A DNA stretch of 64,000 bases, from NCBI RefSeq assembly GCF_030519355.1, contig NZ_JAUMKC010000019.1, forward strand, positions 1 through 64,000. The letters run 5' to 3'. The position numbers were made by a program, and so were the translations under genes. The notes under the pieces are model-generated. The model ran no database searches and had not been told where the DNA came from. It was given only the letters and a program-made list of their open reading frames with translations. Positions within the stretch are counted from its first letter, which is position 1; every line of letters begins with the position of its first letter. This stretch comes from Mucilaginibacter sp. L3T2-6. GTDB taxonomy: Bacteria; Bacteroidota; Bacteroidia; Sphingobacteriales; Sphingobacteriaceae. Of the stretch, positions 26,018 to 34,692 are shown piece by piece.

Positions 26018-26575
26018 ATGATTGCCTACGCTGATTACCTGATGATAATTTCTCTGCCGACAGACTTGGTAAAAAAAATCAGTAAGTATAAACGTGCATC
26101 AGTAAATCTGATCGGCCATTTCGAGGGTATGCACAGCGGGGCGTATATAACCATTACTCACCAGGTACGGTGCAAGCCATTCCTCGCCCGGCCCGCCATC
26201 GAACGAATGGGAGAACGATTGAGCACAATGCCGCCGCTGGAGTTGTACATGGACGGTTTCAGGTATTTTGATAATGTCACAAGCAAAACCATATACCTCT
26301 CCTTTACCTCCGGCCAACGAAGCCAAAACTGGTTTAAATTGCTTTTTATGCAGATGGGGATAAAGGTTAAGGATTTCGTCCCGCACATTCCTGTTATCCG
26401 TAACATACCGGTGGCGACATTTAATAAACTATGGCCAAATTTCGAAAACCGCGACTTTAAGCGTGCCTTTACAGTAAGCAATCTTACAGTTCTGAAGCGA
26501 GAAACTTTCGCTGAACACCCTGAATGGAAAATTTATAAAGAATTGCATTTTGGGAATAAATTACTTGCTTTTTAA
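26018..26575 (+). CDS. 2H phosphoesterase-like (2'-5' RNA ligase superfamily) paralog with altered catalytic motifs
   Basis: 185 residues from ATG 26018. It aligns end to end with the next gene (DYL start, GxxEGxHS, LPPLE, VPHIPV, LWP, LTVLKRE, YKELxF). In 2H enzymes two HxS/T motifs form the active site. Here the first is YIT (residues 43-45, His replaced by Tyr) and the second is HIP (123-125, Thr replaced by Pro). Both motifs are therefore broken and hydrolase or ligase activity is unlikely. It could be a binding or regulatory paralog, or decaying. No membrane segment or signal. It lies 80 bases after dnaB. Confidence 0.75.
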   Translation: MIAYADYLMIISLPTDLVKKISKYKRASVNLIGHFEGMHSGAYITITHQVRCKPFLARPAIERMGERLSTMPPLELYMDGFRYFDNVTSKTIYLSFTSGQRSQNWFKLLFMQMGIKVKDFVPHIPVIRNIPVATFNKLWPNFENRDFKRAFTVSNLTVLKRETFAEHPEWKIYKELHFGNKLLAF

Positions 26576-26724
26576 TTGGGAATTCGCTCATCTAAATGAT
26601 CGTACCGATTATAAGTGAATATAAAATCTCCTCAACCTGTAAGATAAAAAGGAAATAAAAAACAAAAAAGATTTGCAAATACTAAAAATATTAGTAATCT
26701 TCGTTTTATCAAAAACAACAGGTT

Positions 26725-27351
26725 ATGACAGGTTACCAGGATTACTTGATAGTGCTTACGCCGTCTGAAAGTGTTTGCCGGCGCATTAAGCGGATTAAGG
26801 AAGATAGTGCTGCTATGATAGGAAACTATGAGGGCCGGCATTCCAAAGCGCACATTAGCATCCAGCAATGGCCACGTAAAAAGCCGGTATGGATTGAAAC
26901 GCTGATGCCAAAACTTGAACGTGAGCTGTTAACGTTACCACCGCTGGTAACTTCTGTTACCGGGTTCGACTTTTTTCATCATGAGGAAAACCCAACCATC
27001 TATGCCCGGCTGGATAAAACCTCGGCGACTGACATTTGGTTTAAACACTTGAAAAGGTTTTTCAGCGGAGGGGCTTTCATACCACATATTACTGTTGCGC
27101 GCAGCTTGCCTGCTCCGGCCTTTAAAAGATTATGGCCGTATATTAGCAGGCAGGAATGGCATGAAGAGTTTAAAGTTGATAAGCTAACCATTCTGCGGCG
27201 CGAGATGATCGGGCATGATAAAATGTATCGTGTCTACAAAGAATTACCCTTTAACCGGCGGCTTGACTTTGATAAATTCACGGAATCGAAACTTAAAGTT
27301 CCGGAAGTGACAGAGAAGCCTGCAAATTCTATGCAATTCAGCTTGTTTTGA
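26725..27351 (+). CDS. 2H phosphoesterase-like (2'-5' RNA ligase superfamily) protein
   Basis: 208 residues. Both 2H motifs are intact: HIS at residues 43-45 (SKAHISIQQWP) and HIT at 121-123 (FIPHITVARSL). The family acts on 2'-5' or cyclic phosphodiester bonds of RNA or nucleotides in the cytoplasm; the substrate here is unknown. A C-terminal tail of about 35 residues (KFTESKLKVPEVTEKPANSM) is absent from the preceding paralog. The two genes are a tandem duplication 149 bases apart, each preceded by a TACTAA...TTAG element, so they may be transcribed separately. Confidence 0.8.
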   Translation: MTGYQDYLIVLTPSESVCRRIKRIKEDSAAMIGNYEGRHSKAHISIQQWPRKKPVWIETLMPKLERELLTLPPLVTSVTGFDFFHHEENPTIYARLDKTSATDIWFKHLKRFFSGGAFIPHITVARSLPAPAFKRLWPYISRQEWHEEFKVDKLTILRREMIGHDKMYRVYKELPFNRRLDFDKFTESKLKVPEVTEKPANSMQFSLF

Positions 27352-27469
27352 TCAAATAATATGGACGTATAACTAACTGTTATACAGCGATTACGATATC
27401 TAAATACCTAAACCTGTTCACAAAAAGCCGCTTTTTTAACAATTTATTAACCGAAATCGAAGGTTTTTA

Positions 27470-27477
27470 TATCTTTG
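27470..27477 (+). promoter_or_regulatory. -7 promoter box of the SRP RNA gene
   Basis: TATCTTTG is an exact TAnnTTTG match ending four bases before the predicted 5' end of the RNA at about 27481. Confidence 0.75.
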
Positions 27478-27480
27478 CGG

Positions 27481-27577
27481 CGGGTAAGTCTTCTACGGCC
27501 AGCTCCTCTTGAACTCCCCCAGGGTGGGAACGCAGCAAGGGTAGAGAGTTGAGCGGCGCGATAGAAGTAGCTTACCC
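27481..27577 (+). ncRNA. ffs: Signal recognition particle RNA (small bacterial 4.5S type)
   Basis: The apical domain IV is recognisable: CCCCCAGGGTGGGAACGCAG then CAAGGGTA (GGGAA and CGCAGCA forming the conserved Ffh-binding loop). The ends pair: GGGTAAG (27482-27488) with CTTACCC (27571-27577), then TTCTA with TAGAA. A run of nine T follows at once as terminator. The RNA binds Ffh for co-translational targeting of membrane proteins. About 97 bases, the usual size. Confidence 0.93.
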
Positions 27578-27588
27578 ATTTTTTTTTG

Positions 27589-27934
27589 CTTTAATGTTTG
27601 CCAGGACATGTATTCTGCCAATTACAAATGTTGGATTTCCTTTATATACTTCAGTTTTAGGCGACATTATAAAGGGGCCATAGTGCTATAGCCACAAATT
27701 TGCAAATTGACTTAGTATCTGATTAATTTAAATTAATCCATTTGCAAAAGCGGAACGGCAGCTGCCTTTTAGAAATTGTAAAATTTGCAGGAGCTATTTG
27801 TTAGCCGGAGTTTTCAGCAATACGAACACCGCCGGCCCTGCCATAGAAAGGCGAATAATTTGAACAGTTATTTTTTTGTTTATCCGTGCCTTAGAAAGAA
27901 AGACCGGGGATTTAATTTACGAGAAGGTTTTATT
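27589..27934. other. Gene-free region downstream of ffs
   Basis: About 345 bases with no convincing gene. A 62-codon plus-strand frame begins at 27785 but its composition (many Arg, Tyr, Asn; no hydrophobic core pattern) does not look coding. Confidence 0.45.
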
Positions 27935-28057
27935 TTAGTATCGGGCGCATCTAACGATTATCGATATAAATAGTATTATAAAAATCCATAACAAAACAAT
28001 CCCCTTATTAGTCGTTTTAACCTTCGCTTCTTTTTCTTCCGCGTAATCTTTGGCCAT
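27935..28057 (-). CDS. Possible 40-residue single-span membrane peptide
   Basis: A small frame from ATG 28057 to TAA 27935. The first half is highly charged (MAKDYAEEKEAKVKTTNKG) and the second is one hydrophobic span (IVLLWIFIILFISIIV) ending RCARY. This charge-then-span layout is typical of genuine small membrane proteins and less expected by chance. It is upstream of nothing obvious; the next minus-strand gene lies behind it (28170, starting far to the right). No family recognised. Confidence 0.45.
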   Translation of the reverse strand: MAKDYAEEKEAKVKTTNKGIVLLWIFIILFISIIVRCARY

Positions 28058-28169
28058 ATGCGTTAAATAAATTCGGAGGTTGAATGTAGCACAAGCCCGA
28101 AGGAAAATCAAATTATGTGTAAAACAACAAGCAAAAAAGATGGATAATGAATTATTGGTTTAAAAAAGC

Positions 28170-29408
28170 TTAACCAAAAAACAAATACGACACAAAAATG
28201 GCTGCGATAATACCAGCAAGGTCGGCGAATAAACCGGCCGGTATAGCGTAACGTGATTTCTTGATGCCAACCGAGCCAAAATATAACGCCACAATGTAAA
28301 AAGTAGTGTCGGCTGAACCGTTAAAAACACTGCCTAACCGACCGGAAAAGCTGTCGGGGCCGTAGGTGGTCATAACATTGATCATCATTGCTTTCGAACC
28401 GGAACCACTAAGGGGTTTCATGTAGGCCACCGGCATAGCGTCCACAAAGCGCGTATCAAGGCCGGTTTGTGTAATAAGCCAGCGCAAACCATCGTTCATA
28501 TATCCCAATGCCCCGCAAGCGCGGAAAACCGCGATGCCGACCAGCATAGCCACCAGGTAGGGAATAATTTTAACCGAAGTTTCGAAACCTCGCTTAGCGC
28601 CGTCTATAAAAGCCTCAAAAACATTTACTTTTTTATAAAGGGCGCCCGAAATAAATATTACCGGTATAAGAAACAGCATGAGGTTACTGGCTACTTTCGA
28701 AACCAGGCCGATTTGTTCTTTGGTAAGATAATTGGTAAAAAACCAAACCAGTAATACGATAAAACAGGCTATACCGCCAATCCACCCGATGATCACACGG
28801 TCAAATAAATTAATTTTCTGTTTTAAGGCAACGAAAAGCATCCCGGATACCGCGGCTACAAAAGTTGCGATAATACAGGGAATAAAAATATCGGTCGGGT
28901 CTTTAGCATGTAATATTGAACGCTGGGCAATAATACTCACCGGCAATAACTGTAAACCGGAAGTAAGCAGCACCAGGTACATAATTTGCGCGTTGGACGC
29001 CGTGTCTTTGTCCTTATTTAAATCTTGCAGGCTGTCAATAGCCTTAAGCCCAAGAGGTGTAGCAGCATTATCAAGACCAAGCAAGTTTGCTGAAAAGCTC
29101 ATCAGTACCTGGCCGGTAGCCGGGTGGTTTTTTGGAACTTCAGGGAACAGGCGATTAAAGAAAGGCCCTACAATGCGCGAAAGGAAGTTAATGGCGCCTG
29201 CTTTTTCCCCGATATTCATGATACCGAGCCACAACGCCATATTGCCTGCAAGCGGCAAAGCAATATCCATTACCGAAGCTTTGGACGAATCGAACATACC
29301 ACTAACCAGGTGCATAAATATCTCCGTATCGCCGAAAAATATCAGCCGGATAAGCGCAACTACAAAAGCGATGAGAAAAAATGCAATCCAGATATAGTTT
29401 AATGCCAT
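28170..29408 (-). CDS. Nucleoside-recognition (Gate) domain membrane protein, SpmA-SpmB fusion
   Basis: 412 residues with ~10 membrane segments. The N-terminal half matches SpmA (LAGNMALWLGIMNIGEKAGAI, PATGQVLMSFSANLLGLDNAATPLGLKA) and the C-terminal half SpmB (GAKRGFETSVKIIPYLVAMLVGIAVFRACG, YMKPLSGSGSKAMMINVM, NGSADTTFYIVALYFGSVGIKK). In Bacillus these are separate spore-maturation proteins; a single-chain form occurs in non-spore-forming Bacteroidota, where the role is unknown and transport of a small molecule is a guess. Transcribed alone, no terminator seen. Confidence 0.88.
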   Translation of the reverse strand: MALNYIWIAFFLIAFVVALIRLIFFGDTEIFMHLVSGMFDSSKASVMDIALPLAGNMALWLGIMNIGEKAGAINFLSRIVGPFFNRLFPEVPKNHPATGQVLMSFSANLLGLDNAATPLGLKAIDSLQDLNKDKDTASNAQIMYLVLLTSGLQLLPVSIIAQRSILHAKDPTDIFIPCIIATFVAAVSGMLFVALKQKINLFDRVIIGWIGGIACFIVLLVWFFTNYLTKEQIGLVSKVASNLMLFLIPVIFISGALYKKVNVFEAFIDGAKRGFETSVKIIPYLVAMLVGIAVFRACGALGYMNDGLRWLITQTGLDTRFVDAMPVAYMKPLSGSGSKAMMINVMTTYGPDSFSGRLGSVFNGSADTTFYIVALYFGSVGIKKSRYAIPAGLFADLAGIIAAIFVSYLFFG

Positions 29409-29564
29409 TATTTATAAGTCTGAGGTCTTGAGCCAGGTAAAAAATTCAAAGCGCTTAATTACAATTACAGATCAGGCTTTGAAGATAAAGTTTTTGATAA
29501 TTAAATACTAATAACCATCTTTAAATTGATTTAATCCTCTAGCCGCTTAGGCAATAATTCTTTT

Positions 29565-30002
29565 ATGATTGCAGATACTGTCCGAAACCTGAATGAAACC
29601 ATTAACGATATTTTAAACCGGGATGTCAACACCATCGACTGGGCGACGAAGCCTGCGCCTGATAAATGGAGTAAAAAGCAAATCATCGGGCATTTAATTG
29701 ACAGTGCGCAAGCTAACCTGCAACGATTTGTTCGCTGCACTTATGAAGAAAATTTTAAGCTTACTTACGAGCAGGATGAATGGGTTGAGGCCGCACACTA
29801 CCAGGAAGCTGACATTAGTGAATTACTCGGCCTCTGGAAGTTGCTGAACCTGCAGATTGCCCGCGTGTTGATTAATTATCCTGCTGACCGGCTGCAGGCC
29901 CAATGTGATAACAGTAAAACCGATCCAAGCCTCCATACCGTAGAGTGGCTGGCAGCAGATTACGTGGCCCATATGCAACATCACTTAAAACAATTTAATT
30001 AG
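29565..30002 (+). CDS. DinB-family protein (first of two)
   Basis: 145 residues with the four-helix DinB pattern: WSKKQIIGHLIDSAQANLQRF (metal His in GHLIDS), a middle WVEAAHYQEAD segment, and the C-terminal DYVAHMQHHLKQ with the His triad remainder. DinB/YfiT-type proteins bind a divalent metal and include thiol-dependent transferases; the substrate is unknown. Six bases separate it from the next DinB-like gene, so the two and the DUF3052 gene form one operon. Confidence 0.85.
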   Translation: MIADTVRNLNETINDILNRDVNTIDWATKPAPDKWSKKQIIGHLIDSAQANLQRFVRCTYEENFKLTYEQDEWVEAAHYQEADISELLGLWKLLNLQIARVLINYPADRLQAQCDNSKTDPSLHTVEWLAADYVAHMQHHLKQFN

Positions 30003-30008
30003 ATTACG

Positions 30009-30464
30009 ATGAACCCGCTTACTGAAACCTGGCAAATTCATAACCGGATCAATCTGTATTTATTGGATGGTATCGGCGAAATTTATCTCGGCGATGTGTC
30101 TGCATCGAAGGGCCGTACTGTAGGGGAACAGTTTGCGCATATGCATAACGTCCGGTTGATGTGGCTGAAGGTTTCGGAGCCTGCACTGCTTGATGGATTA
30201 GAAAAGCTTGAAAAAGGACAGATTACCAAAAAAGGCCTTGACGACGCATTAACCGGCAGTGGAATCGCTTTGCAGCAATTCTTCGAAAAAGTGACGCCTG
30301 AAGGTAAAGTAAAGGGGGTTAAACCACACGCGACAGCATTTCTTGGTTATTTGATTTCCCATGAGTCGCATCACCGCTGGCAGATCATGTTAACTTTAAA
30401 ACAATCGGGTCACCCGGTTGACAAGAAAATACAATTTGGGATATGGGAATGGGGAGCAAGGTAA
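30009..30464 (+). CDS. DinB-family protein (second of two)
   Basis: 151 residues. DinB-like helices with TVGEQFAHMHNVRLMWL (His pair) and LISHESHHRWQIMLTLKQSGHPV (conserved ESHHRWQ metal motif near the C-terminus). Only distantly similar to the preceding gene. The gene overlaps the DUF3052 gene by 22 bases. Enzymatic role unknown. Confidence 0.85.
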   Translation: MNPLTETWQIHNRINLYLLDGIGEIYLGDVSASKGRTVGEQFAHMHNVRLMWLKVSEPALLDGLEKLEKGQITKKGLDDALTGSGIALQQFFEKVTPEGKVKGVKPHATAFLGYLISHESHHRWQIMLTLKQSGHPVDKKIQFGIWEWGAR

Positions 30465-30880
30465 CTGCGCAAACTGCAGGATATTCTGGTACACCGCTGG
30501 CTAAAAAGCTTGGCATAAAGCCTGGCTTTAATATCCGGCTGATTAATGCGCCCGAAAATTATTTCAAGTTGTTTGCCGATTTGCCCGAAGACTTGCGCGT
30601 AAACAATGAAACTTTTGAGCCAAAGGATCTTATTCATTTCTTCACCAGGGAAAAAGACGAGTACTTTAGCATGCTTACTGGTTTAAGGAGCCAACTCAAG
30701 CCAGGCGGTATGATATGGATATCCTGGCCAAAAAAATCGTCAAAAGTAAAAACTGATATAAGCGAAGATGTCATCCGCGATTTTGCCCTTCAAAACGGTC
30801 TTGTGGACATCAAGGTATGCGCCGTTGACGAGGTTTGGTCGGGATTAAAACTGGTTATACCGGTAAAGGATAGAATCTGA
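30443..30880 (+). CDS. DUF3052-family protein
   Basis: 145 residues (143 if the second Met at 30449 is used). Family pattern: TAGYSGTPLAKKLGIKPGFNIRLINAP at the start, DLIHFFTREKDEYFSML in the middle, LKPGGMIWISWPKKSSKVKTDISEDVIRDFAL, and VDEVWSGLKLVIPVKDR at the end. The fold resembles a small Rossmann-like domain; function unknown. Last gene of the DinB-DinB-DUF3052 unit. Confidence 0.85.
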   Translation: MGMGSKVTAQTAGYSGTPLAKKLGIKPGFNIRLINAPENYFKLFADLPEDLRVNNETFEPKDLIHFFTREKDEYFSMLTGLRSQLKPGGMIWISWPKKSSKVKTDISEDVIRDFALQNGLVDIKVCAVDEVWSGLKLVIPVKDRI

Positions 30881-30986
30881 TTGAGATGATCCTGGCTTTA
30901 TAAGCTATTATAATTACAGATAATAACATCAAGCCAATTATTGGCAGTCTTACCAAATGGGTTATTACTTAATTCAGCCGGGCAAA

Positions 30987-31868
30987 TTATGGATAGACTT
31001 CCTTATTGGCTGAAGATAGGGTATTTTTTAGCAAGCCGATAATCGTCATTAATCCTACGCCGCCGGGTACAGGCGTTATCCAGGAGGCTTTTTTAGAGAC
31101 CTCTTCAAAATCCACATCGCCGTAAAGCTTAAACCCTGATTTGGTTAAGGTCGAAGTTTCACGATTCATGCCTACGTCAATTACTACAACACCATCCTTC
31201 ACCATATCTGCGGTAATAAAATTCTTTCTGCCAATTGCGACGATCAAAATATCGGCATCCAGTGTGAATTTTTTGATATCAGGCGTGCGGCTGTGGCATA
31301 CGGTAACGGTGCAGTTGCCGGGGTAGGTATTTCGGGCCATCAGGATGCTCATAGGAGAGCCTACAATATTGCTGCGGCCCACAACTACGCAGTGTTTTCC
31401 GGCTGTTTCTATACCATATTCCTTTAACATTAGGGTGATGCCGTAAGGTGTTGCAGGAATAAACGACGGTAAATTACGCTGCATGCGGCCAAGATTAACC
31501 GGGTGGAAGCCATCTACATCCTTGCGATGGTCAATACGCTCTGTTACTTTTTCAGGGTCGATGTGTTTAGGCAGGGGAAGTTGCACAATAATGCCATCTA
31601 TATCAGCATCAGCGTTCAGCTCTTCTACTTTTTTCAGGAGTTCTTCTTCGGTAACATCCGCCTCATATCTAACCAAAGTAGATTTAAAGCCAACCTGCTC
31701 GCAGTTTTTTATCTTGCTGGCTACATAAGTTTCGCTGCCACCATCATGACCAACCAGCACCGCTACCAGGTGCGGCTTGCGACCGGTTTCGGCCAGTATT
31801 TTGGCCGCGGCTTCTGCGATTTCGCCTTTAAGTTTTCCTGATACGTATTTTCCGTCGAGTAATTCCAT
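30987..31868 (-). CDS. folD: Bifunctional methylenetetrahydrofolate dehydrogenase / methenyltetrahydrofolate cyclohydrolase
   Basis: 293 residues. Motifs: SETYVASKIKNCEQVGF (catalytic Lys), DGIIVQLPLPKHID, KDVDGFHPVNLGRM, CVVVGRSNIVGSPMS (NADP loop), and the C-terminal ITPVPGGVGLMTIIGLLKN. It interconverts methylene-, methenyl- and formyl-tetrahydrofolate in the cytoplasm. It lies 78 bases downstream of lepA on the same strand and may share its transcript; the spacer holds GAGAC/GTCTC words that can pair. Confidence 0.96.
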   Translation of the reverse strand: MELLDGKYVSGKLKGEIAEAAAKILAETGRKPHLVAVLVGHDGGSETYVASKIKNCEQVGFKSTLVRYEADVTEEELLKKVEELNADADIDGIIVQLPLPKHIDPEKVTERIDHRKDVDGFHPVNLGRMQRNLPSFIPATPYGITLMLKEYGIETAGKHCVVVGRSNIVGSPMSILMARNTYPGNCTVTVCHSRTPDIKKFTLDADILIVAIGRKNFITADMVKDGVVVIDVGMNRETSTLTKSGFKLYGDVDFEEVSKKASWITPVPGGVGLMTIIGLLKNTLSSANKEVYP

Positions 31869-31946
31869 TTTATATATGAGATATGATACTTTAAGATGTG
31901 AGACGAAGAGAATAAAACAATTCCAGTCTCAAATCTCAAGTCTGAA

Positions 31947-33734
31947 TTAATCCAGTTTCAGCACAGCCATAAATGCGCTTTGCGGTATCTCTACATTGCC
32001 AACCTGGCGCATGCGTTTTTTACCGGCCTTTTGTTTTTCTAACAGCTTACGTTTACGCGAGATATCACCGCCGTAACACTTGGCGGTAACGTCTTTACGC
32101 ATGGCTTTAACTGTTTCACGGGCAATAATTTTTGCGCCTATAGAAGCCTGGATAATAATTTCGAATTGTTGGCGGGGCAATAGCTCCTTTAGCTTTTCGC
32201 AGATCTTTTTACCAAAATCGTAGGAGTTGCTACGGTGAATAAGCGATGAAAGCGCATCAACCGGTTCACTGTTTAAACGAATATCCAGCTTTACCAGGTC
32301 CGACTGGCGGTAGCCTATCTGGTGATAGTCAAACGAAGCATAGCCTTTTGAAATAGTTTTCAGCTTATCGTAAAAGTCGAAGACGATTTCTCCCATCGGC
32401 ATTTCAAATACCAGTTCCACCCGGTCTGAGGTAAGGTAAGACTGGTTGACAATCATGCCGCGTTTTTGTATACAAAGCGACATTACAGGACCCACGAATT
32501 CAGCCTTCGTAATAACGGTAGCCTTGATGAATGGTTCCTCCACATAGTCAATCTTGCTTGGGTCAGGCAGATCCGATGGGTTGTTTACCAACAGTTCCTG
32601 ACCTTTCGTAGTATACGCCTTATATGAAACGTTAGGGACGGTAGTAATAACCGTCATGTTGAATTCTCGCTCCAAACGCTCCTGGATAATCTCCATGTGC
32701 AGCATGCCCAGGAAACCACAGCGGAAGCCAAAGCCCAAAGCCGCGGATGATTCAGGCTCAAACACCAGGGAAGCATCATTTAACTGCAGTTTGGCCATAG
32801 ATTCCCGCAATTCTTCGTAGTCTTCCGTATCAACCGGGTAAATACCGGCAAATACCATTGGTTTTACTTCTTCAAAACCTTGTATACCTTCTGCACAAGG
32901 GCGCTCAACATGGGTAATGGTGTCCCCTACTTTAACCTCACGCGCTTCTTTTATACCAGAAATGATATACCCCACATCACCTGTCTTTATAACATCTTTG
33001 GCAACAGGACGCAGCTTTAATGTACCCACCTCATCAGCCAGGTACTCCTTCTCTGTGGCAACGAACTTTACTTTATCGCCCTTGCGGATTTCGCCATTTA
33101 CAACCTTAAAATAAGCTATAATACCCCGAAAAGAATTGAAAACGCTGTCGAAGATTAAAGCCTGTAACGGCGCTTTCGGATCGCCAACAGGAGCAGGAAT
33201 GCGCTCAACTATCGCCTTTAAAATATCATGAACGCCCATGCCGGTTTTGCCGGATGCAGGGATGATCTCTTCGCGCTTACAACCGATCAGGTCTACAATC
33301 TGGTCTTTCACCTCTTCTGGCATAGCGCCCGGAAGATCCATTTTATTAAGGATGGGGATGATTTCCAAATCATTCTCCAGTGCCAGATAGAGGTTGGATA
33401 TGGTTTGCGCCTGTATACCCTGAGCCGCGTCAACAATCAGCAAAGCACCTTCGCAGGCTGCAATAGACCGGGATACCTCGTAAGAAAAATCCACGTGCCC
33501 GGGAGTATCGATTAGGTTCAGTGTATATTTCTGACCTTCGAGCACATAGTCCATTTGTATGGCGTGGCTTTTTATGGTGATACCGCGCTCACGCTCAAGA
33601 TCCATATCGTCAAGCAGTTGTGCCTGCGATTCGCGCTGGGTTATGGTATTGGTATATTCAAGCAACCTGTCGGCAAGAGTACTTTTGCCGTGGTCGATAT
33701 GCGCTATAATACAAAAATTACGAATGTGCTCCAT
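31947..33734 (-). CDS. lepA: Elongation factor 4 (LepA GTPase)
   Basis: 595 residues. G1 AHIDHGKST, switch ERERGITIKSHAIQM, G3 DTPGHVDFSYE, G4 NKMDLP, EF-G-like domains III and V, and the LepA-specific C-terminal domain (CYGGDISRKRKLLEKQKAGKKRMRQVGNVEIPQSAFMAVLKLD). It back-translocates or remodels stalled ribosomes. The start ATG is only a few bases from the predicted transcription start. Confidence 0.97.
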   Translation of the reverse strand: MEHIRNFCIIAHIDHGKSTLADRLLEYTNTITQRESQAQLLDDMDLERERGITIKSHAIQMDYVLEGQKYTLNLIDTPGHVDFSYEVSRSIAACEGALLIVDAAQGIQAQTISNLYLALENDLEIIPILNKMDLPGAMPEEVKDQIVDLIGCKREEIIPASGKTGMGVHDILKAIVERIPAPVGDPKAPLQALIFDSVFNSFRGIIAYFKVVNGEIRKGDKVKFVATEKEYLADEVGTLKLRPVAKDVIKTGDVGYIISGIKEAREVKVGDTITHVERPCAEGIQGFEEVKPMVFAGIYPVDTEDYEELRESMAKLQLNDASLVFEPESSAALGFGFRCGFLGMLHMEIIQERLEREFNMTVITTVPNVSYKAYTTKGQELLVNNPSDLPDPSKIDYVEEPFIKATVITKAEFVGPVMSLCIQKRGMIVNQSYLTSDRVELVFEMPMGEIVFDFYDKLKTISKGYASFDYHQIGYRQSDLVKLDIRLNSEPVDALSSLIHRSNSYDFGKKICEKLKELLPRQQFEIIIQASIGAKIIARETVKAMRKDVTAKCYGGDISRKRKLLEKQKAGKKRMRQVGNVEIPQSAFMAVLKLD

Positions 33735-33741
33735 TGAGCCG

Positions 33742-33749
33742 CAAAAGTA
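33742..33749 (-). promoter_or_regulatory. -7 promoter box of lepA (near-leaderless mRNA)
   Basis: On the minus strand TACTTTTG (33749-33742) matches TAnnTTTG. Its last base is only 8 bases from the lepA ATG at 33734, so the mRNA would have a leader of about 4 bases or none. Confidence 0.65.
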
Positions 33750-33819
33750 CTGTTTTTATTTGAGTTTTTTTGAGAGGCATTTCACCAGTTTAAGGATGAT
33801 TTCACCGATTTTTGTTGCT

Positions 33820-34683
33820 ATGCTGAATTCTATACTGGCAAATTATATAAAGAGAAGACTTAATTCAGATATAACTGATGTTAAGCCTGTTAGCGGTGGA
33901 AGTATTAACCGAACTTACTTAATTGAAACGTTAGATCATAAGTATTTCATCAAATTAAATAATAAAACACGTTACCCTGAAATGTTTGAGGCAGAAGCTC
34001 GTGGTTTAAACTTAATCGCGCAGACAAACACCATCAAAACACCTGAGATCATCTTACAGGATAGCGTTGGTGACGAAAGTTTTTTTCTGCTGGAATGGAT
34101 TAAGACCCGGCGACCGACTGCTAAAGCTTCGGCTAAATTGGGTGAGCAACTGGCGGCTATGCATCGTAACTTTGCAGATAAGTTTGGGCTGGATACTGAT
34201 AATTATATGGGTTCGTTACATCAATCCAATAAAAAGCATAACACATGGGCTGAATTTTTTAGCGAGCAACGTTTGCAGCCGATGGTGAAGATGGCGATCG
34301 ATAAGGGCTTGCTGACGACTAACGACCTGGTCGCCTTTGAACATCTTTACAAAAAACTGCCGGGATTATTTGATGAAGAACTACCTACGCTTATTCATGG
34401 TGATTTATGGGGAGGTAATTACATTATCGATTTGGACGAACAGCCTTATCTAATAGACCCGGCCGTTAGTTATGGTAACCGCGAATTTGATTTGGCGATG
34501 ACTACCCTATTCGGCGGATTTAGCAATGAGTTTTATGTTGCTTACAACGAAGCTTATCCACTGATAAAAGGGTGGCAGCAACGGATGGATTTATGGAATC
34601 TCTATCCGCTGCTTGTGCATTTAAATTTGTTTGGCGCCGGATATGCAGGGCAGGTGCGTGATTGTCTGTTACAATATGTTTAA
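33820..34683 (+). CDS. Fructosamine-kinase-family phosphotransferase
   Basis: 287 residues from ATG 33820; another in-frame ATG at 33796 adds 8 residues, and the frame is open far upstream across lepA, which is not meaningful. Kinase-like fold: VKPVSGGSINRTYLIETLDHKYFIKLN (ATP lobe), FFLLEWIK, and the catalytic HGDLWGGNYIID with YLIDPAVSYGNREFDLAM. The family phosphorylates ketosamines so that glycated proteins can be repaired. Monocistronic and divergent from lepA. Confidence 0.9.
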   Translation: MLNSILANYIKRRLNSDITDVKPVSGGSINRTYLIETLDHKYFIKLNNKTRYPEMFEAEARGLNLIAQTNTIKTPEIILQDSVGDESFFLLEWIKTRRPTAKASAKLGEQLAAMHRNFADKFGLDTDNYMGSLHQSNKKHNTWAEFFSEQRLQPMVKMAIDKGLLTTNDLVAFEHLYKKLPGLFDEELPTLIHGDLWGGNYIIDLDEQPYLIDPAVSYGNREFDLAMTTLFGGFSNEFYVAYNEAYPLIKGWQQRMDLWNLYPLLVHLNLFGAGYAGQVRDCLLQYV

Positions 34684-34692
34684 CGCAGCTCC

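Noticed and set aside
27785..27973. 62-codon plus-strand frame downstream of ffs
   Set aside because: Arg/Tyr/Asn-rich with no hydrophobic pattern or homology, and it overlaps the better small frame on the minus strand.
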